From: Arachis hypogaea
Taxonomy: Eukaryota; Streptophyta; Magnoliopsida; Fabales; Fabaceae
Reading direction: 5' to 3'
DNA: 64,000 nt
Assembly (NCBI RefSeq): GCF_003086295.3
Contig: NW_027255456.1
Location: 186,001 to 250,000 of the forward strand
A program made the translations under genes and the position numbers. This document shows, piece after piece, positions 1 through 12,308 of the stretch. Within the stretch, counting starts at the first letter, position 1. Every line of letters begins with the position of its first letter. The notes under the pieces were generated by a model, which was given only the letters and a program-made list of their open reading frames with translations, ran no database searches and was not told the DNA's origin.

Positions 1-625
1 AATCTATATACATATATAAATATAAACAAAATACGTCCCTGAGTCTTAAGAGTTCTTCGCTTCATCAGAGTCTCTAGAATACAGAGTGGTGCTTCTCAAC
101 CTGCATCTGGAAAACAACAATATTGTATGGAATGAGAATCGGCGGTTCTCAATATGGTTAAGGTGCCTACATATATAATAAATAAAGCCCCGGAAAAGCC
201 AGAGGCAATCCTAGAACACCGACACTCAAATTATAAAACTTATGGAACTAGAACAGAAACCATAAATAGGGGTAGTTCTCATAGGTTCTAAACTTGGCCA
301 AATCCTAATCAAAATCCTCAAATCCTGCGCCTTTCCTCCAATCTTCCATTTCTGGTGAAACCACACAGACAAACAAACAAACAAACAAAGGCAAACACAA
401 TTGGAGTACAAGTAATGCAAGTAGCAAGTATAACAATTAGCATAGTAAATTCACTTAGGCATTCCCAATTTATGCACAGACAAGCAATTCAAATAATATG
501 CATACGATGCATGCCTCTCCTATAGCTGATGATATCATCTGTCGATTATATAGCTAACCCGACATGTCCTGGTAGCTAACCATGGACTGAAACACCCATT
601 ACGGCGCCAGTGGGTTTGAGCTACA
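1..625. other. Non-array left flank, unassigned intergenic or repeat DNA
   Basis: This is the only ordinary-complexity DNA outside the retroelements. It starts AT-rich with TATA-like dinucleotide runs, then has mixed composition with no reading frame that looks coding. It holds a (CAAA)5 run, a 12-bp perfect palindrome (GATGATATCATC, 528-539) and ATGCAT repeated either side of ACG (498-512). The last 150 bases resemble dispersed legume repeat sequence I half recognise, but I cannot name a family. The telomere-like array begins abruptly after gagctacaa near 626. Confidence 0.6.
370..389 (+). repeat. (CAAA)5 microsatellite
   Basis: Five perfect CAAA units. It accounts for the cysteine/leucine-rich minus-strand reading frame that crosses this place, so that frame is not a gene. 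Confidence 0.9.
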
Positions 626-1186
626 AATCCCAAAAAAATCCTAAAAACCCTAGAAAATCCTAAAAAACTCTAGAAAATCCTAAAAAACCCTAATAATCCT
701 AGAAAATCCTAAAAAACCCTAAAAATCTCTAAAAACCCTAGAAAACCTTAAAAAACCCTAAAATCCTACAAAACCCTAAAAAAGCATAAAACCCGAAAAG
801 CCCTAGAAAACCCTAAAAATCCGAGAAAACCCAAAAAAACTTTAAAAAATCCTTAAAAAACCCAAAAAAACCCTAGAAAAATCTAAAAAACCCTAAAAAC
901 CGTAAAAAATCCTAGAAAATCCTAAAAAAACCTAGAAAATCCAAAAATTCCTAAAAATCCTAGAAAACCTTAGAAAACCCTAGAAAACACTAGAAAACCC
1001 TAAAAAACCCTAAAACCCTAGAAAATCCTAAAGCACCCTATAAACCTTAGAAAACCCTAAAAATTCTAAAATACCATAAAAATCCTAGAAAACCTTAAAA
1101 ACCCCTAAAAAACCTAGAAAACCCTAAAAAACACTAAAAACCCTAGAAAACCCTAAAAATCCTAAAAAACCCTACAAAATCCTAGA
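626..1186 (+). repeat. Degenerate telomere-like array, C block 1
   Basis: C-rich words ccctaaaaa, ccctagaaaa and tcctaaaaaa follow one another at 9-10 bp spacing with frequent substitutions. No long-monomer marker (P, Q, R, S; defined in the summary) is seen. The block ends in the fold-back cctagatttttctagg at 1181-1196. Confidence 0.9.
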
Positions 1187-1425
1187 TTTTTCTAGGATTT
1201 TCTGTGGTTTTTAGGTTTTTCTAGGATTTTCTATGATTTTTTATGGATTTCTAGGATTTCTTATGGTTTTTAGGTTTTTTTAGGGTTTTTATGGTTTTTT
1301 AGTGTTTTCTATGTTTTTTTTTTGCTTTTTAGGGTTTTCAATTATTTTTACCTTGTTTTAAGGTTCTCTAGGGTTTTTTAGGATTATCAAGGGTTTTAAG
1401 GTATTGTAGGGTTTTTAAGGGTTCT
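1187..1425 (-). repeat. Telomere-like array, G block 1 (short)
   Basis: G-rich strand on +. The last ~100 bases (aggattatcaagggtttt then gggttctagaaaaccc) are the block end seen again at 5.5, 12.3, 35.6, 37.1, 55.6, 57.8 and 62.6 kb, so this is a severely shortened copy of the same arm. Confidence 0.9.
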
Positions 1426-3600
1426 AGAAAACCCAAAAAATCCCTAAAAAACCCAAAAAACCCTAAAAAATCCTAATAATCCTAGAAAACCATAAAAAAC
1501 CTTAAAAATCCTAAAAAAATCCTAGAAAACCCTAAAAAATCTTAGAAAATTTGAAAAAACCCTAAAAACCCTACAAAAACCTAAAAAATCCTAAAAACCC
1601 GAAAAACTACTAGAAAACCCTAAAAAATTTTTGAAAACCTTATAAAACTTTAAAGAAATCCTAAAAAAACCCCTAAAAAATATAGGAAATCCAAAAATCC
1701 CTAGAAAATCCTAAAAAACTCTAGAAAACCATAAAAATACCTAGAAAATCCAAAAATCCCTAAAAGGCCTAAACACCCTTGAAAACTCTAAAGAACCCTA
1801 AAACATCCTAGAAAACTCTAGAAAATCCGAAAATCCGCTAAAAAATCCTAAAAACCCTAAAAAACCTTAAAAACCCTAAAAAAAACCCAAAAAACCCTAG
1901 AAAAACCTAGAAAACCCTAAAAAAGTGTAAAAACCCTTAAAAACCCCTAGAAAACCCAAAAACCCTAAAAACCCTAGAAAATATCTAAAAAACCTTAAAA
2001 AACCCTACAAAACCCTAAAAAATCCTAGAAAACCATAAAAAATCATAAAAACCAAAAAACCATAGAAAACCCTAAAAAACCCTAGAAAACCTTAAAAATC
2101 CTAAAAACCATAGAAAATTCTAAAAAACCCTAAAATTCCTAGAGAATCCTAAAAAATCTTAAATACCTTAAAAAATTCTAGAAAATCCTAAAAAATCCTA
2201 AAAAACCCTAGAAAACCCAAAAAACTCCTAAAGATCCAGGAAAATCTTAAAAAATCCTAAATACCCTAGAAAACCCTATAAACCTCAGAAAATTTTAAAA
2301 ACCATAAAAATCTTAGAAAATCCAAAAAATACCCTAAAAAGTCTAGAAAAACCTAAAAACCCTAAAAAACCATAAAAATCCTAGAAAATCCTAAAAAATA
2401 TTAAAAACTCTAGAAAATCCTAAAAAAATTATAAAAAAAAAACTAAAAACCAAAAAACCCTAAAAAAATTTAGAAAACCCAAAAAATCCTTAAAATCCCT
2501 GAAAAGCTTAGCAAACCCCCTAAAAAACCTTAAAAAATCTAAAAAAACCCAAAAAAACTAAAAAACCCAAAAAACCCTCGAAAACCCTAAAAACCCTAGA
2601 AAACCCTAAAAAACCCTAGAAATCTTAGAAAATCCTAAAAAACCTAGAAAAACCTAAAAACCCCAAAAACCCTAAAAAAACCCTTAAAACCCTCGAAAAC
2701 CCTAAAACCTCTAAAAAACCCTAGAAAATCCAAAAATTTCCAAAAAACCTAAAAAACCCTAAAAATCCAAAAAAGCTCTAAGAATACTAGAAAACCCTAA
2801 AAACCCGAAAAAACCCTAAAACACCCTAAATATTTTAGAAAACCAAAGAAATCCCTAAAATACTGTAAAAACCCTAGAAAACTTTAAAAACCCCTAAAAA
2901 TCCTAGAAAACCCTAAAAAACCCTAAAAATCCGAAAAAATCCTAAAAAACCTAGAAAACCCAAAAAAAATCCAAAAACCCTAGAAAACCCTAAAAACCAT
3001 AAAAAATCTAAAAATCCTAGAAAACCCAAAAAACCCCTAAAAAACATAAAAACTCTAAAAAACCCTAAAAAGGAATAGAAAATCCTAAAAAACCCTAAAA
3101 AAGAATAGAAAACGCTAAAAAATCGAAAAACCCTAGACAATCCGAAAAAACCTTGAACACCCTAAAAAACCTAGAAAATCATAAATGGACCCCAAAAAAT
3201 CCTAGAAAATCCAAAAAATCCCTAAAAACCCTAGAGAATCCAAAAAACCCTAAAAATAAAAAAAAACCCTAGAAAACCCTAAAATCCCTAGAAAGCCGTA
3301 AAAAATTCTAGAAAATCCTAAAAATCCTATAAAACCATAAGAACCCTAAAAACTCTAAAAAACCCTAAAAAATCATAAGAACCATAAAAAACCGTAGAAA
3401 ATCCTAAAAAATGCTGAAAACACAAAAAACCGATGAAAACCCTAGGAAACCCTAAAAGATACCAAAAATCCTATAAAACCCTAAAAATCCTAGAAAACCA
3501 TAGAAAAATTTAAAAACTCTAGAAAACCGCAAAAATCCTAAAAGGCCCTAGAAAACCCTAAAAAAACCCTAAAAATCATAGAAAACCTAAAAAACCTAAA
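1426..3600 (+). repeat. Telomere-like array, C block 2, with markers Q and P
   Basis: The C-rich array carries a diverged marker Q near 2815-2880 and marker P near 3133-3200 (ending ggaccccaaaaaatcctag), in that order and ~310 bp apart, as in the right-hand copies. A local duplication repeats agg/aga-aatagaaaa at 3070-3115. It ends at the C-to-G turn cctaaaattttctagg (~3600). A phenylalanine/glycine-rich minus frame at 2913-3140 is a shadow of the repeat. Confidence 0.9.
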
Positions 3601-5508
3601 ATTTTCTAGGATTTTCTAAGGCTTTTAGAATTTTTAGGGTTTTCTAGGGCTTTTAGTGTCTTTAGGATTTTCTAGAGTTTTTAGGGCTTTCTAGGGTTGT
3701 GTAGTGTTTTTAGGGTTTTTTAGGATTTTTAGGATTTTTAGGGTTTTTTGGTTTTTCTAGGGGTTTTTCGGTTTTCTAGGATTTCTAGGGTTTTTCAGAG
3801 TTTTTAGGGTTTATTAGGGTCTTCTAGGGTTTTTAGGCTTCTCTAGGGTTTATATTAGGGTTTTTATTGTTTTCTAGGAATTTTAGGGTTTTTAGGGTTT
3901 TCTAGGGGTTTTTTAGGATTTTCTAGTGTGTTTAGGGATTTTTAGGGTTTTTATGGTATTTTAGGGTTTTCTAGGGTTTTTTTACGTTTTCTAAGGTTTT
4001 TAGGAATTTTTTTGGATTTCTAGGATTTTTTAGGGTTTTTAGGATTTTTTATGGTTTTTTAGGGGTTTTAGGGTTTTCTAGGATTATTAGGGTTTTTTGG
4101 GGTTTACTAAAGTTTTAGGGTTTTTTAAGGTTTTCTAGGGTTTTTTAGCGTTTTCTAGGGATTTTAGGGTTTTTTGGGTTTTCTAGGGTATTTAGAGTTT
4201 TTTAAGGTTTTCGAGGTGTTTTAGAATTTTCAATGGTTTTTAAGGTTTTCTAGGGGTTTTATTGGGTTTTATAGGGTTTTTAGGATTTTTTATGGTTTTC
4301 TAGGGTTTTTAAGGGTTTTTAGGAATCTCTAGGATTTTTTAGGGGTTTTTAGGGTTTTTAGGGGTTTTTTGGGTTTTCTATGTTTTTTTTAACGTTTTTT
4401 AGGGTTTTTTAGGATTTTTTAGGGTTTTCTAGGGTTTTCAGGTTTATTAGAGTTTTCTAGGATTCTTAGGGTTTTTTAGGCTTTTTAGGATTTTTTAGGA
4501 TTTTTTAGCGTTTTTAGGATTTTTTAGAGTTTTCTAGGGTTTTTAGAATTTTTTTGGATTTTCTAGGATTTTTAGGATATCCTAGGGTTTTTAGGGTTTT
4601 CTTAGGATTTTCTAGGGTATTTTAGGATTTTCTATGGTTTTTAGGATTTTTTTAAGGTTTTCTAGAGGTTTTTTAGGATTTTCTTTCGTTTTTTGGGTTT
4701 TCTAGGATTTTTAGGATTTTTCAGGATTTTCTAGGGTTTTTTAGGTTTTTCTAAAGTTTTTAGGGATTTTTTGTGTTTACTAGGGTTTTTAGGGTTTTTA
4801 AACGGTTTTCTAGGGTTTTTAGAGTTTTTAGGGTTTTCTAAGGTTTTCTAAGGTTTTTTAGGGTTTTCTAGTGTTTTCAAGGGTTTTTAGGATTTTTAGG
4901 AGTTTTTTGAGTTTTTAGGGTATTTTAGGGTTTTTACTATTTTTTAGGATTTTCTAGGATTTTCTAGGTTTTTCTGGGATTTTAGGGTTTTGATGGTTTT
5001 CTAGGGTTTTAAGGTTTTTTATGGTTTTCTAGGGTTTTTAGGGTTTTCTAGGATTTTTTAGGGTTTTTAGAGTTTTCTAGGATTTTTAAACTTTTTCAGG
5101 ATTTTTAGGATTTTTTTAGGACTTTTTTATGGTTTTTTAGGGATTTTTAGATTTTCTCGATTTTCTAGGGATTTTTAGGGTTTTGTAGGGTTTTTAGCCT
5201 TTTTAAGGTTTTTGAGGATTTTTTAGGGTTTTCTAGGATTTTTATTAACTTTTTAGAATTTTCTAGGTTTTTAGGGATTTTTGGGTTTTCTAGGGTTTTT
5301 ATGGTTTTTAGGTTTTTCTAGGGTTTTCTACGATTTTTTAGGGTTTTCTTAAGGTTTTTTATGGTTTTTAGGTTTTTTTTAGAATTTTTTATGATTTTTA
5401 GGGTTTTCTATGGTTTTTTTATTTTTTTAGGTTTTTCTATATTTTTAGGGTGTTTTAAGGTTTTTTAGGATTTTTTAGAATTTTCAAGGGTTAAGTTTTT
5501 TAGGGTTC
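3601..5508 (-). repeat. Telomere-like array, G block 2
   Basis: It begins with the arm start aaaattttctaggatttt and holds a complement of marker S near 3836-3860. The stretch 4205-4920 recurs, with the same private variants (gatatccta, tgtgtttactaggg, aaacggttttctaggg), at about 9215-9985. It ends in the ggttctagaaaaccc turn. Confidence 0.9.
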
Positions 5509-7792
5509 TAGAAAACCCAAAAAACCCCTAAAAATCCTAAAAAACCATAATAATCCTAGAAAACCCTAAAAACCATAAAAATCTTAAAAAACTCTAAAAC
5601 CCTAGAAAATCCAAAAAAATCCTAGAAAAACTTAAAAAACCCTAAAAAACTCTAAAAACCCGAAAAATCCTAGAAAACCCTAAAAAATCGAAGAAAACCT
5701 TAAAAACACCTAAAAAACCGTAGAAAATCCCAAAAACCTAAAAACCACTAGAAATCCCTAAAAAACCCAAAAAACCCTAGAAAACTCTAAAAAAAACCTA
5801 GAAAACCCAAAAATCCCTAAAAGCACTAGAAAACCTTAGAAAACCTTAGAAAAGACTTGAAAACCCTAAAAAAACCTTAAAAACCCTAGAAAATCCTAAA
5901 ACACCCTAAAAATCTTAGAAATCCCTAAAAATTCCTAAAATACCAAAAAAATCCTAGAAAACCTTAAAAACCCCTAATAACCCTAGAAAATAATAAAAAA
6001 TCCTAAAACCTAGAAAACCCTAAAAACCTTACAAAACCCTTGAAATGCCTAAAAAACCAAAAAAATCCTAAAAACCCTAAAATCCCTAGAAATCCCTAAA
6101 AACTCCTAATAAACCCTAGAAAAATCTAAAATACCCTAAAAAACTCCTAATAAACGCGAAAACCTAAAACACACAAGAAAACTATAAAAAACCCTAAAAA
6201 ATCCGAAAAACCCCTAAAAAACCCTAAAAACCCTAAAAAACCTTAGAATACCCTAAAAAACCATAAAAATCCCTAGAAAATATCTAGAAAACCCTAGAAA
6301 ACACTAAAAAATACCTAGAAAACCATAAAAAGTCCTAAAGATCCAAAAAACCGTAGAAAATCTTAAAAAACCCTAGAAAACCTTAAAAATAGTAAAAACC
6401 ATAGAAAATTCTAAAAACCCTAAAATCCCTAGAAAATCCTAAAAAACCTTAAATACGTTAAAAAATCCTAGAAAACCCTAAAAACCCTAAAAAAACCCAA
6501 AAAACCCTCAAAATACTAGAAAATCCTAAAAAACCCTAAAAATCCTAAAATTCCCTAAAAAGCCTAGAAAATCCTAAAACCCTAAAAACCCATAAAAACC
6601 CTAGAAAATCCTAAAAAACTCTAGAAAACCCTAAAAAACCCTAAAAACCCTAAAATAAAAGCTAAAAAATCTTAGAAAACCCGAAAAATCCTAAAAACCC
6701 TAAAAAAACCCCTAAAAACGTTAGAAAACCCTTAAAGAACCTTAGAAAAACCTAAAAAAATAAAAAAACCCTAAAAAATCCAAAAAACCCTCGAAAACCA
6801 TAAAAACCCTAGAAAACCCTAAAAAACCCTAGAAATCTTAGAAAATCTTAAAATCCCTACAAAAACCTAAAAACCCCAAAAACCCTAAGAAACCCTAAAA
6901 ACCGTTGAAAACCCTAAAAACCCTTAAAAATCCTAAAAACGGTAAAAAAATCCTAGAAAACCCTAGAAAACCTTAAAAACCCTAGAAAACCCTAAAAACA
7001 CTTGCAAATCTTAAAAAACCCGAAAAATCCTAGAAAACCTTAAAAAACCCTAAAAATCCTAGAAAATCCTAAAAACCTTAGAACCCCTAGAAAATCCTAA
7101 AACACCCTAAATAACTTAGAAAACCCAAGAAATCGCTAAAATACCGTAAAAACCCTAGAAAATTTTAAAAACCCCTAACACCCTTGAAAACCCTAAAAAC
7201 CCTAAAAACCCTAGAGAATCCTAAAAAACAAAAAAAAACCCAAATACCCTAGAAAATCCTAAAAACCATAAAAAATCTAAAAATCTTAGAAAACTGAAAA
7301 ACCCTAAAAACATAAAAACCCTAAAACACCCTAAATAGGTATAGAAAACTCTAAAAAACCCTAAAAAGAATAGAAAACCCTAAAAAACCGAAAAAACCCT
7401 AGACAATCCGAAAATATCTTGAACACTCTAAAAAACCCTAGAAAATCATAAAGGACCCGAAAAAATCCCTAAAAACCTTAGAGAATTCTAAAAAACCCAA
7501 AAAACACTAAAAAATCCTAGAAAACCCTAAAAACCCTAGAAAACCATAATAAATTCTAGAAAACCCTAATAACCCTAGAAAATCATAAAGAAATCCTAGA
7601 AAACCCTAAAAATCCTAAAAACTCTTGAAAATCCTAAAAAATCATAAGAACCATAAAGAAACCTAGAAAACCTGAAAAACGCTGAAAACTCCAAAAAACC
7701 CTATAAAACCCTAAAAATATCTAGAAAACCGTAAAAACCCTAACAGGCCCTAGAAAATCCTAAAAACTCTAAAAAACCCTAGAAACCCTAAA
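5509..7792 (+). repeat. Telomere-like array, C block 3, with markers Q and P
   Basis: Marker Q lies near 7097-7170 and marker P near 7393-7460, again Q before P and ~300 bp apart. The block can be read as a paralogue of C block 2 (both run from a ttctagaa turn to an aaatttt turn and are ~2.2 kb long). Confidence 0.9.
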
Positions 7793-10700
7793 TTTTTCTA
7801 GTGTTTTCTATGGATTTTAGGGTTTTTAGGGTGTGCTAGGGCTTTTTAGGGTTTTTAGGATTTTGTAGAGTTTTTAGGATTTTCTAGGGTTTTCTAGAGT
7901 TTTTCTAGGCTTCTCTAGGGTATATTCTAGGGTTTTTATTATTTTCAAGGATTTTTAGGGTTTTCTAGCATTTTCTAGGGATTTTTTAGGGTTTTCTAGC
8001 ATTTTCTAGGAGTTTTTTAAGGATTTCTAGGGTTTTTATGGTATTTTAGGGTTTTCTAGAATTTTCTAGGATTTCTAGGGTTTTCTAGGGTTTTTAGAGT
8101 TTTTTTAGGGTTTCTAGGGTTTTTAGGTTTCTAGAGTTTTTAAGATTTTCTAGGGGTTTTAGGGATTTTTTGGGATTTCTAAGGTTTTTAAGGTTTTTAG
8201 GGGTTTCTAGGGTTATTAGGGTTTTTTGGGGTTTTCTAGGGTTTTTAGGGTTTTTTAAGATTTTCTAGGATTTTTTTAGCATTTTCTAGGGATTTTAGGG
8301 TTTTTTGGATTTTCTAGGGTATTTAGATTTTTTAGGGTTTTATAGGGCTTTTAGGGTTTTTTATGGTTTTCTAGGATTTTAGGGGTTTTTAGGAATTTCT
8401 AGATTTTTTAGGTTTTTAGGGGTTTTTAGGGTTTTCTTTGTTTTTTTTTACGTTTATAGGGTTTTTAGGGTTTTTCTAGATTTTTAATGCTTTTCAGGGT
8501 TTTCTAGAATTTTATGGTTTTTTTTGGCTTTTTAGGATTTTTTAGGGTTTTCTAGCGTTTTTAGAGATTTCTAGGGTTTTTAGGATCTTTTAGAATTTTC
8601 TAGGGTTTTTTTTTCGAATTTTCTAGGGTATTTTTTGTGTTTTTTTTGGGTTTTTTTTTGGTTTTTTAGGGTTTTTAGCGCTATTAGTGTTTTATGGTTT
8701 TTTGTTTTTTTAGGGTTTTTTAGGATTTTCTAGAGTTTTTTGGATTTTCTAGCGTTTTTTATGGGTTTTAGGGTTTTCTAGGGTATTTTAGGGTTTTCTA
8801 TGGTTTTTAAGATTTTTTAAGGTTTTCTAGAGTTTTTTTAGTGTTTTCTTTGGTTTTTAGGATTTTTTATAGTTTTCTAGGATTTTTAGGGTTTTTAGGT
8901 TTTTAGAATTTTTTTGGATTTTGTAGGGTTTTTAGAATTTTCTAGGATCTTTTTCTATAGTTTTTAGGGTTTTCTATGGTTTTTAGGATTTTTTTAGGGT
9001 ATTTTAGGGTTTTCTATGGTTTTTAGGATTTTTTTAAGGTTTTCTAGAGGTTTTTTAGGATTTTCTAGGATTTTTAGGTTTTTTAGGGTTTTGTAGGGTT
9101 TTTAGGATTCTCTAGGGTTTTTTAGCTTTTTCTAAAGTTTTTAGGGATTTTTTGTGTTTACTAGGGTTTTTAGGGTTTTTAAACGGTTTTCTAGGGTTTT
9201 TAGAGTTTTTAGGGTTTTAGAATTTTCAATGGTTTTTAAGGTTTTCTAGGGGTTTTATTGGGTTTTATAGGGTTTTTAGGGTTTTTTATGGTTTTCTAGG
9301 GTTTTTAGGGGTTTTTAGGAATCTCTAGGTTTTTTAGGTTTTCTAGGATTTTTTAGGGGTTTTTAGGGGTTTTAGGGGTTTTTTGGGTTTTCTATGTTTT
9401 TTTAACGTTTTTTTAGGGTTTTTTTAGGATTTTTTAGGGTTTTCTAGGGTTTTCAGGGTTTATTAGAGTTTTCTAGGATTCTTAGGGTTTTTTAGGCTTT
9501 TTTGGATTTTTTAGGGTTTTTTAGCGTTTTTAGGGTTTTTTAGAGTTTTCTAGGGTTTTTAGAATTTTTTTGGATTTTCTAGGATTTTTAGGATATCCTA
9601 GGGTTTTTAGGGTTTTCTTAGGATTTTCTAAGGTTTTTAGGGTTTTCTAGGGTATTTTAGGGTTTTCTATGGTTTTTAGGATTTTTTTAAAGGTTTTCTA
9701 GAGGTTTTTTAGGATTTTCTTTCGTTTTTTGGGTTTTCTAGGATTTTTAGGATTTTTCAGGATTTTCTAGGGTTTTTAGGTTTTTTTAGGGTTTTGTAGG
9801 GTTTTTAGGATTCTCTAGGGTTTTTTAGGTTTTTCAAAAGTTTTTAGGGATTTTTTGTGTTTACTAGGGTTTTTAGGGTTTTTAAACGGTTTTCTAGGGT
9901 TTTTAGAGTTTTTAGGGTTTTCTAAGGTTTTCTACGGTTTTTTAGGGTTTTCTAGTGTTTTCAAGGGTTTTTAGGATTTTTAGGAGTTTTTTGAGTTTTT
10001 AGGGTTTTTTAGGGTTTTTGAGTTTTTAGGATTTTCTAGGGTTTTTTAGGGGTTTTATGGGTTTCTAGGGTTTTTCAGAGTTTTTAGAGTTTTTTAGGGT
10101 CTTCTAGGATTTTTAGGATTCTCTAGGGTTATTCTAGTGTTTTTATTGTTTTCTTGGATTTTTAGGATTTTTAAGATTTTCTAGTGGTTTCTAGGGATTT
10201 TTTAGGGTTTTCTAGTGTGTTTAGGGGTTTTTAGAATTTTCTAGGTTTTTTATGGTATTTTAAGGATTTCTAGGATTTTCTAGGGTTTTCTAAGATTTTC
10301 TAGGATTTCTAGAGTTTCTAGGATTTTTAGAGGTTTTTAAGTTTTCTAGAGGTTTTAGGATTTTCTAGGTTTTTAGGAATTTTTTGGGATTTCAAGGGTT
10401 TTTTTTAGGGTTTTTAGTGTTTTTAGGGTTTCTAGGGTTTTTAGGATTTTTTTTGGGTTTTCTAGGATTTTTTTGGGTTTTCTAGGATTTTTTGGGGTTT
10501 TCTAGGTTTTTTTAGCATCTTTTAGAGATTTTAGGTTTTTTTTTTTGGATTTTCTAGGGTATTTAGAGTTTTTTAAGGTTTTCTATGGGTTTTTGGATTT
10601 TCTATGATTTTTAGGAATTTTTTGGGTTTTCTTGGGTTTTATAGGAGTTTTTAGGAATATCTAGGTTTTTTAGCTTTTCTAGGGGTTTTAGGAGTTTTTA

Positions 10701-12308
10701 GGGGTTTTTTTGGTTTTCAAGGCTTTCTTACATTTTTTAGGGTTTTTAGGTTTTTTAGGGTTTTCTACGGTTTTTAGGGTTTATTAGGTTTTTAGTGTTT
10801 TTTTAGGCTTTTTGGGATTTCTTTAGGGCTTTCTGGCATTTTTAGGGTTTTTTAGAGTTTTCTAGGGTTTTTAGGATCTTTTAGCATTTTTTAGAGTTTT
10901 TTAGGATTCTCTAGGCTTTTTTTAGGGTTTTTTGGATTTTCTAGGTTTTTAGGGGTTTTTAAATAAAGTTTTCTGGGGTTTTTATGGTATTTTAGGGATT
11001 TCTTAGGTTTTCTATGTTATTTTGCTTGTTTTAGGGTTTTCTAGTGTTTTTAGAAAATTTTTAGGATTTTCTAGGATTATTCGAATTTTTTTAAGATTTG
11101 CAAGGGTTTTTAGGATTTTCGAGGGTATTTTTTGGGGTTTTTAGGGTTTTTGTAGTTTTTTAGGTTTTTCTAGAGTTTTAAGGATTTTTTAGGATTTTCT
11201 AGGATTTTTATGCTTTTTTAGGGTTTTCTAGACTTTTTAGGGTTTTTTAAGGTTTTTAGGGTTTTAGGGTTTTTTAAGGTTTTTAGGGTTTTTAAAGTTT
11301 TCTGGGATTTTTTAGAGTTTTCTAGGGATTTTAGGGTTTTTTAGGGTTATTAGGATTTTTTTGGATTTTCTAGGATTTTTTGGGATTTTCTATGGTTTTT
11401 AGCGTTTTCTAGGGATTTTAGGGGTTTTTTTGGGTTTTCTAGGGTATTTAGAGTTTTTTAAGGTTTTCTAGGGGTTTTTGGATTTTCTATGGTTTTTAGA
11501 AATTTTTTGGGTTTTCTTGGCTTTTATAGGGTTTTTAGGAGTTTTTAGGAATATCTAGGTCTTTTAGCTTTTCTAGGGGTTTTAGGGGTTTTTAGGGATT
11601 TTTTTTTGGTTTTCAAGGCTTTCTTACATTTTTTAGGGTTTTTAGGTTTTTTAGGGTTTTCTACGGTTTCTAGGGTTTATTAGGGTTTTCTAGGATTTTT
11701 AGTGTTTTTTTGGCTTTTTGGGATTTTGTAAGGTTTTCTGGCGTTTTCTAGGGTTTGTAGGATTTTTTAGGATTTTTTAGGGTTTTTTAGGATTCTCTAG
11801 GAATTTTTTTAGTGTTTTTTGGGTTTTCTAGGTTTTTTAGGGGTTTTAGTGTTTCATATGGTTTTTTGGTATTTTAAGGATTTTTTAGAATTTTCTATAG
11901 TTTTTAGGGTTTTCTAGGGTTTTTTTTATGGTTTTTTGGATTTTCTAGGGTATTTTAGGATTTTCTAGGGTTTTTAGGATTTTTTAAGGTTTTCTAGAGA
12001 TTTTTTAAGGTTTTCTAAGGTTTTTAGGGATTTTTAGGGTTTTTAATGGTTTTCTAGGGTTTTTAGGTTTTTTAGGGTTTTCTAGAATTTTCTACGGTTT
12101 TTAGGTTTTTCTAGGATTTTTTATGATTTTCTAGGGTTTCTTATGGTTTTTAGGATTTTTTTAGGGTTTTTACTGTTTTTTTAGTGTTTTCTTTGGTTTT
12201 TTTAATGTTTTTTAAGATTTTCTATAATTTTTAGGGTGTTTTAAGATTTTCTAGGATTTTTTAGGATTCTCAAAGATTTTAAGATTTTTTAAGGGTTTTT
12301 AGGGTTCT
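7793..12308 (-). repeat. Telomere-like array, G block 3 (long, internally duplicated)
   Basis: This 4.5-kb G-rich run is made of several joined copies. It contains a complement of marker S (7909-7935 and 10128-10150), a ~703-bp tandem duplication (about 9090-9990), three ~25-bp tandem copies of ttttgggttttctaggattt near 10445-10510, and a complement of marker Q near 10975-11050. It ends with the ggttctagaaaaccc turn. Confidence 0.9.

Noticed and set aside
2913..3140. Small reading frame rich in GFLGF/FRVF
   Set aside because: The periodic phenylalanine-glycine-leucine pattern is what the 9-10 bp telomere-like words give when translated. The same happens at 21130-21405, 32904-33098 and 63038-63232. 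No start context, domain or conservation supports a protein.
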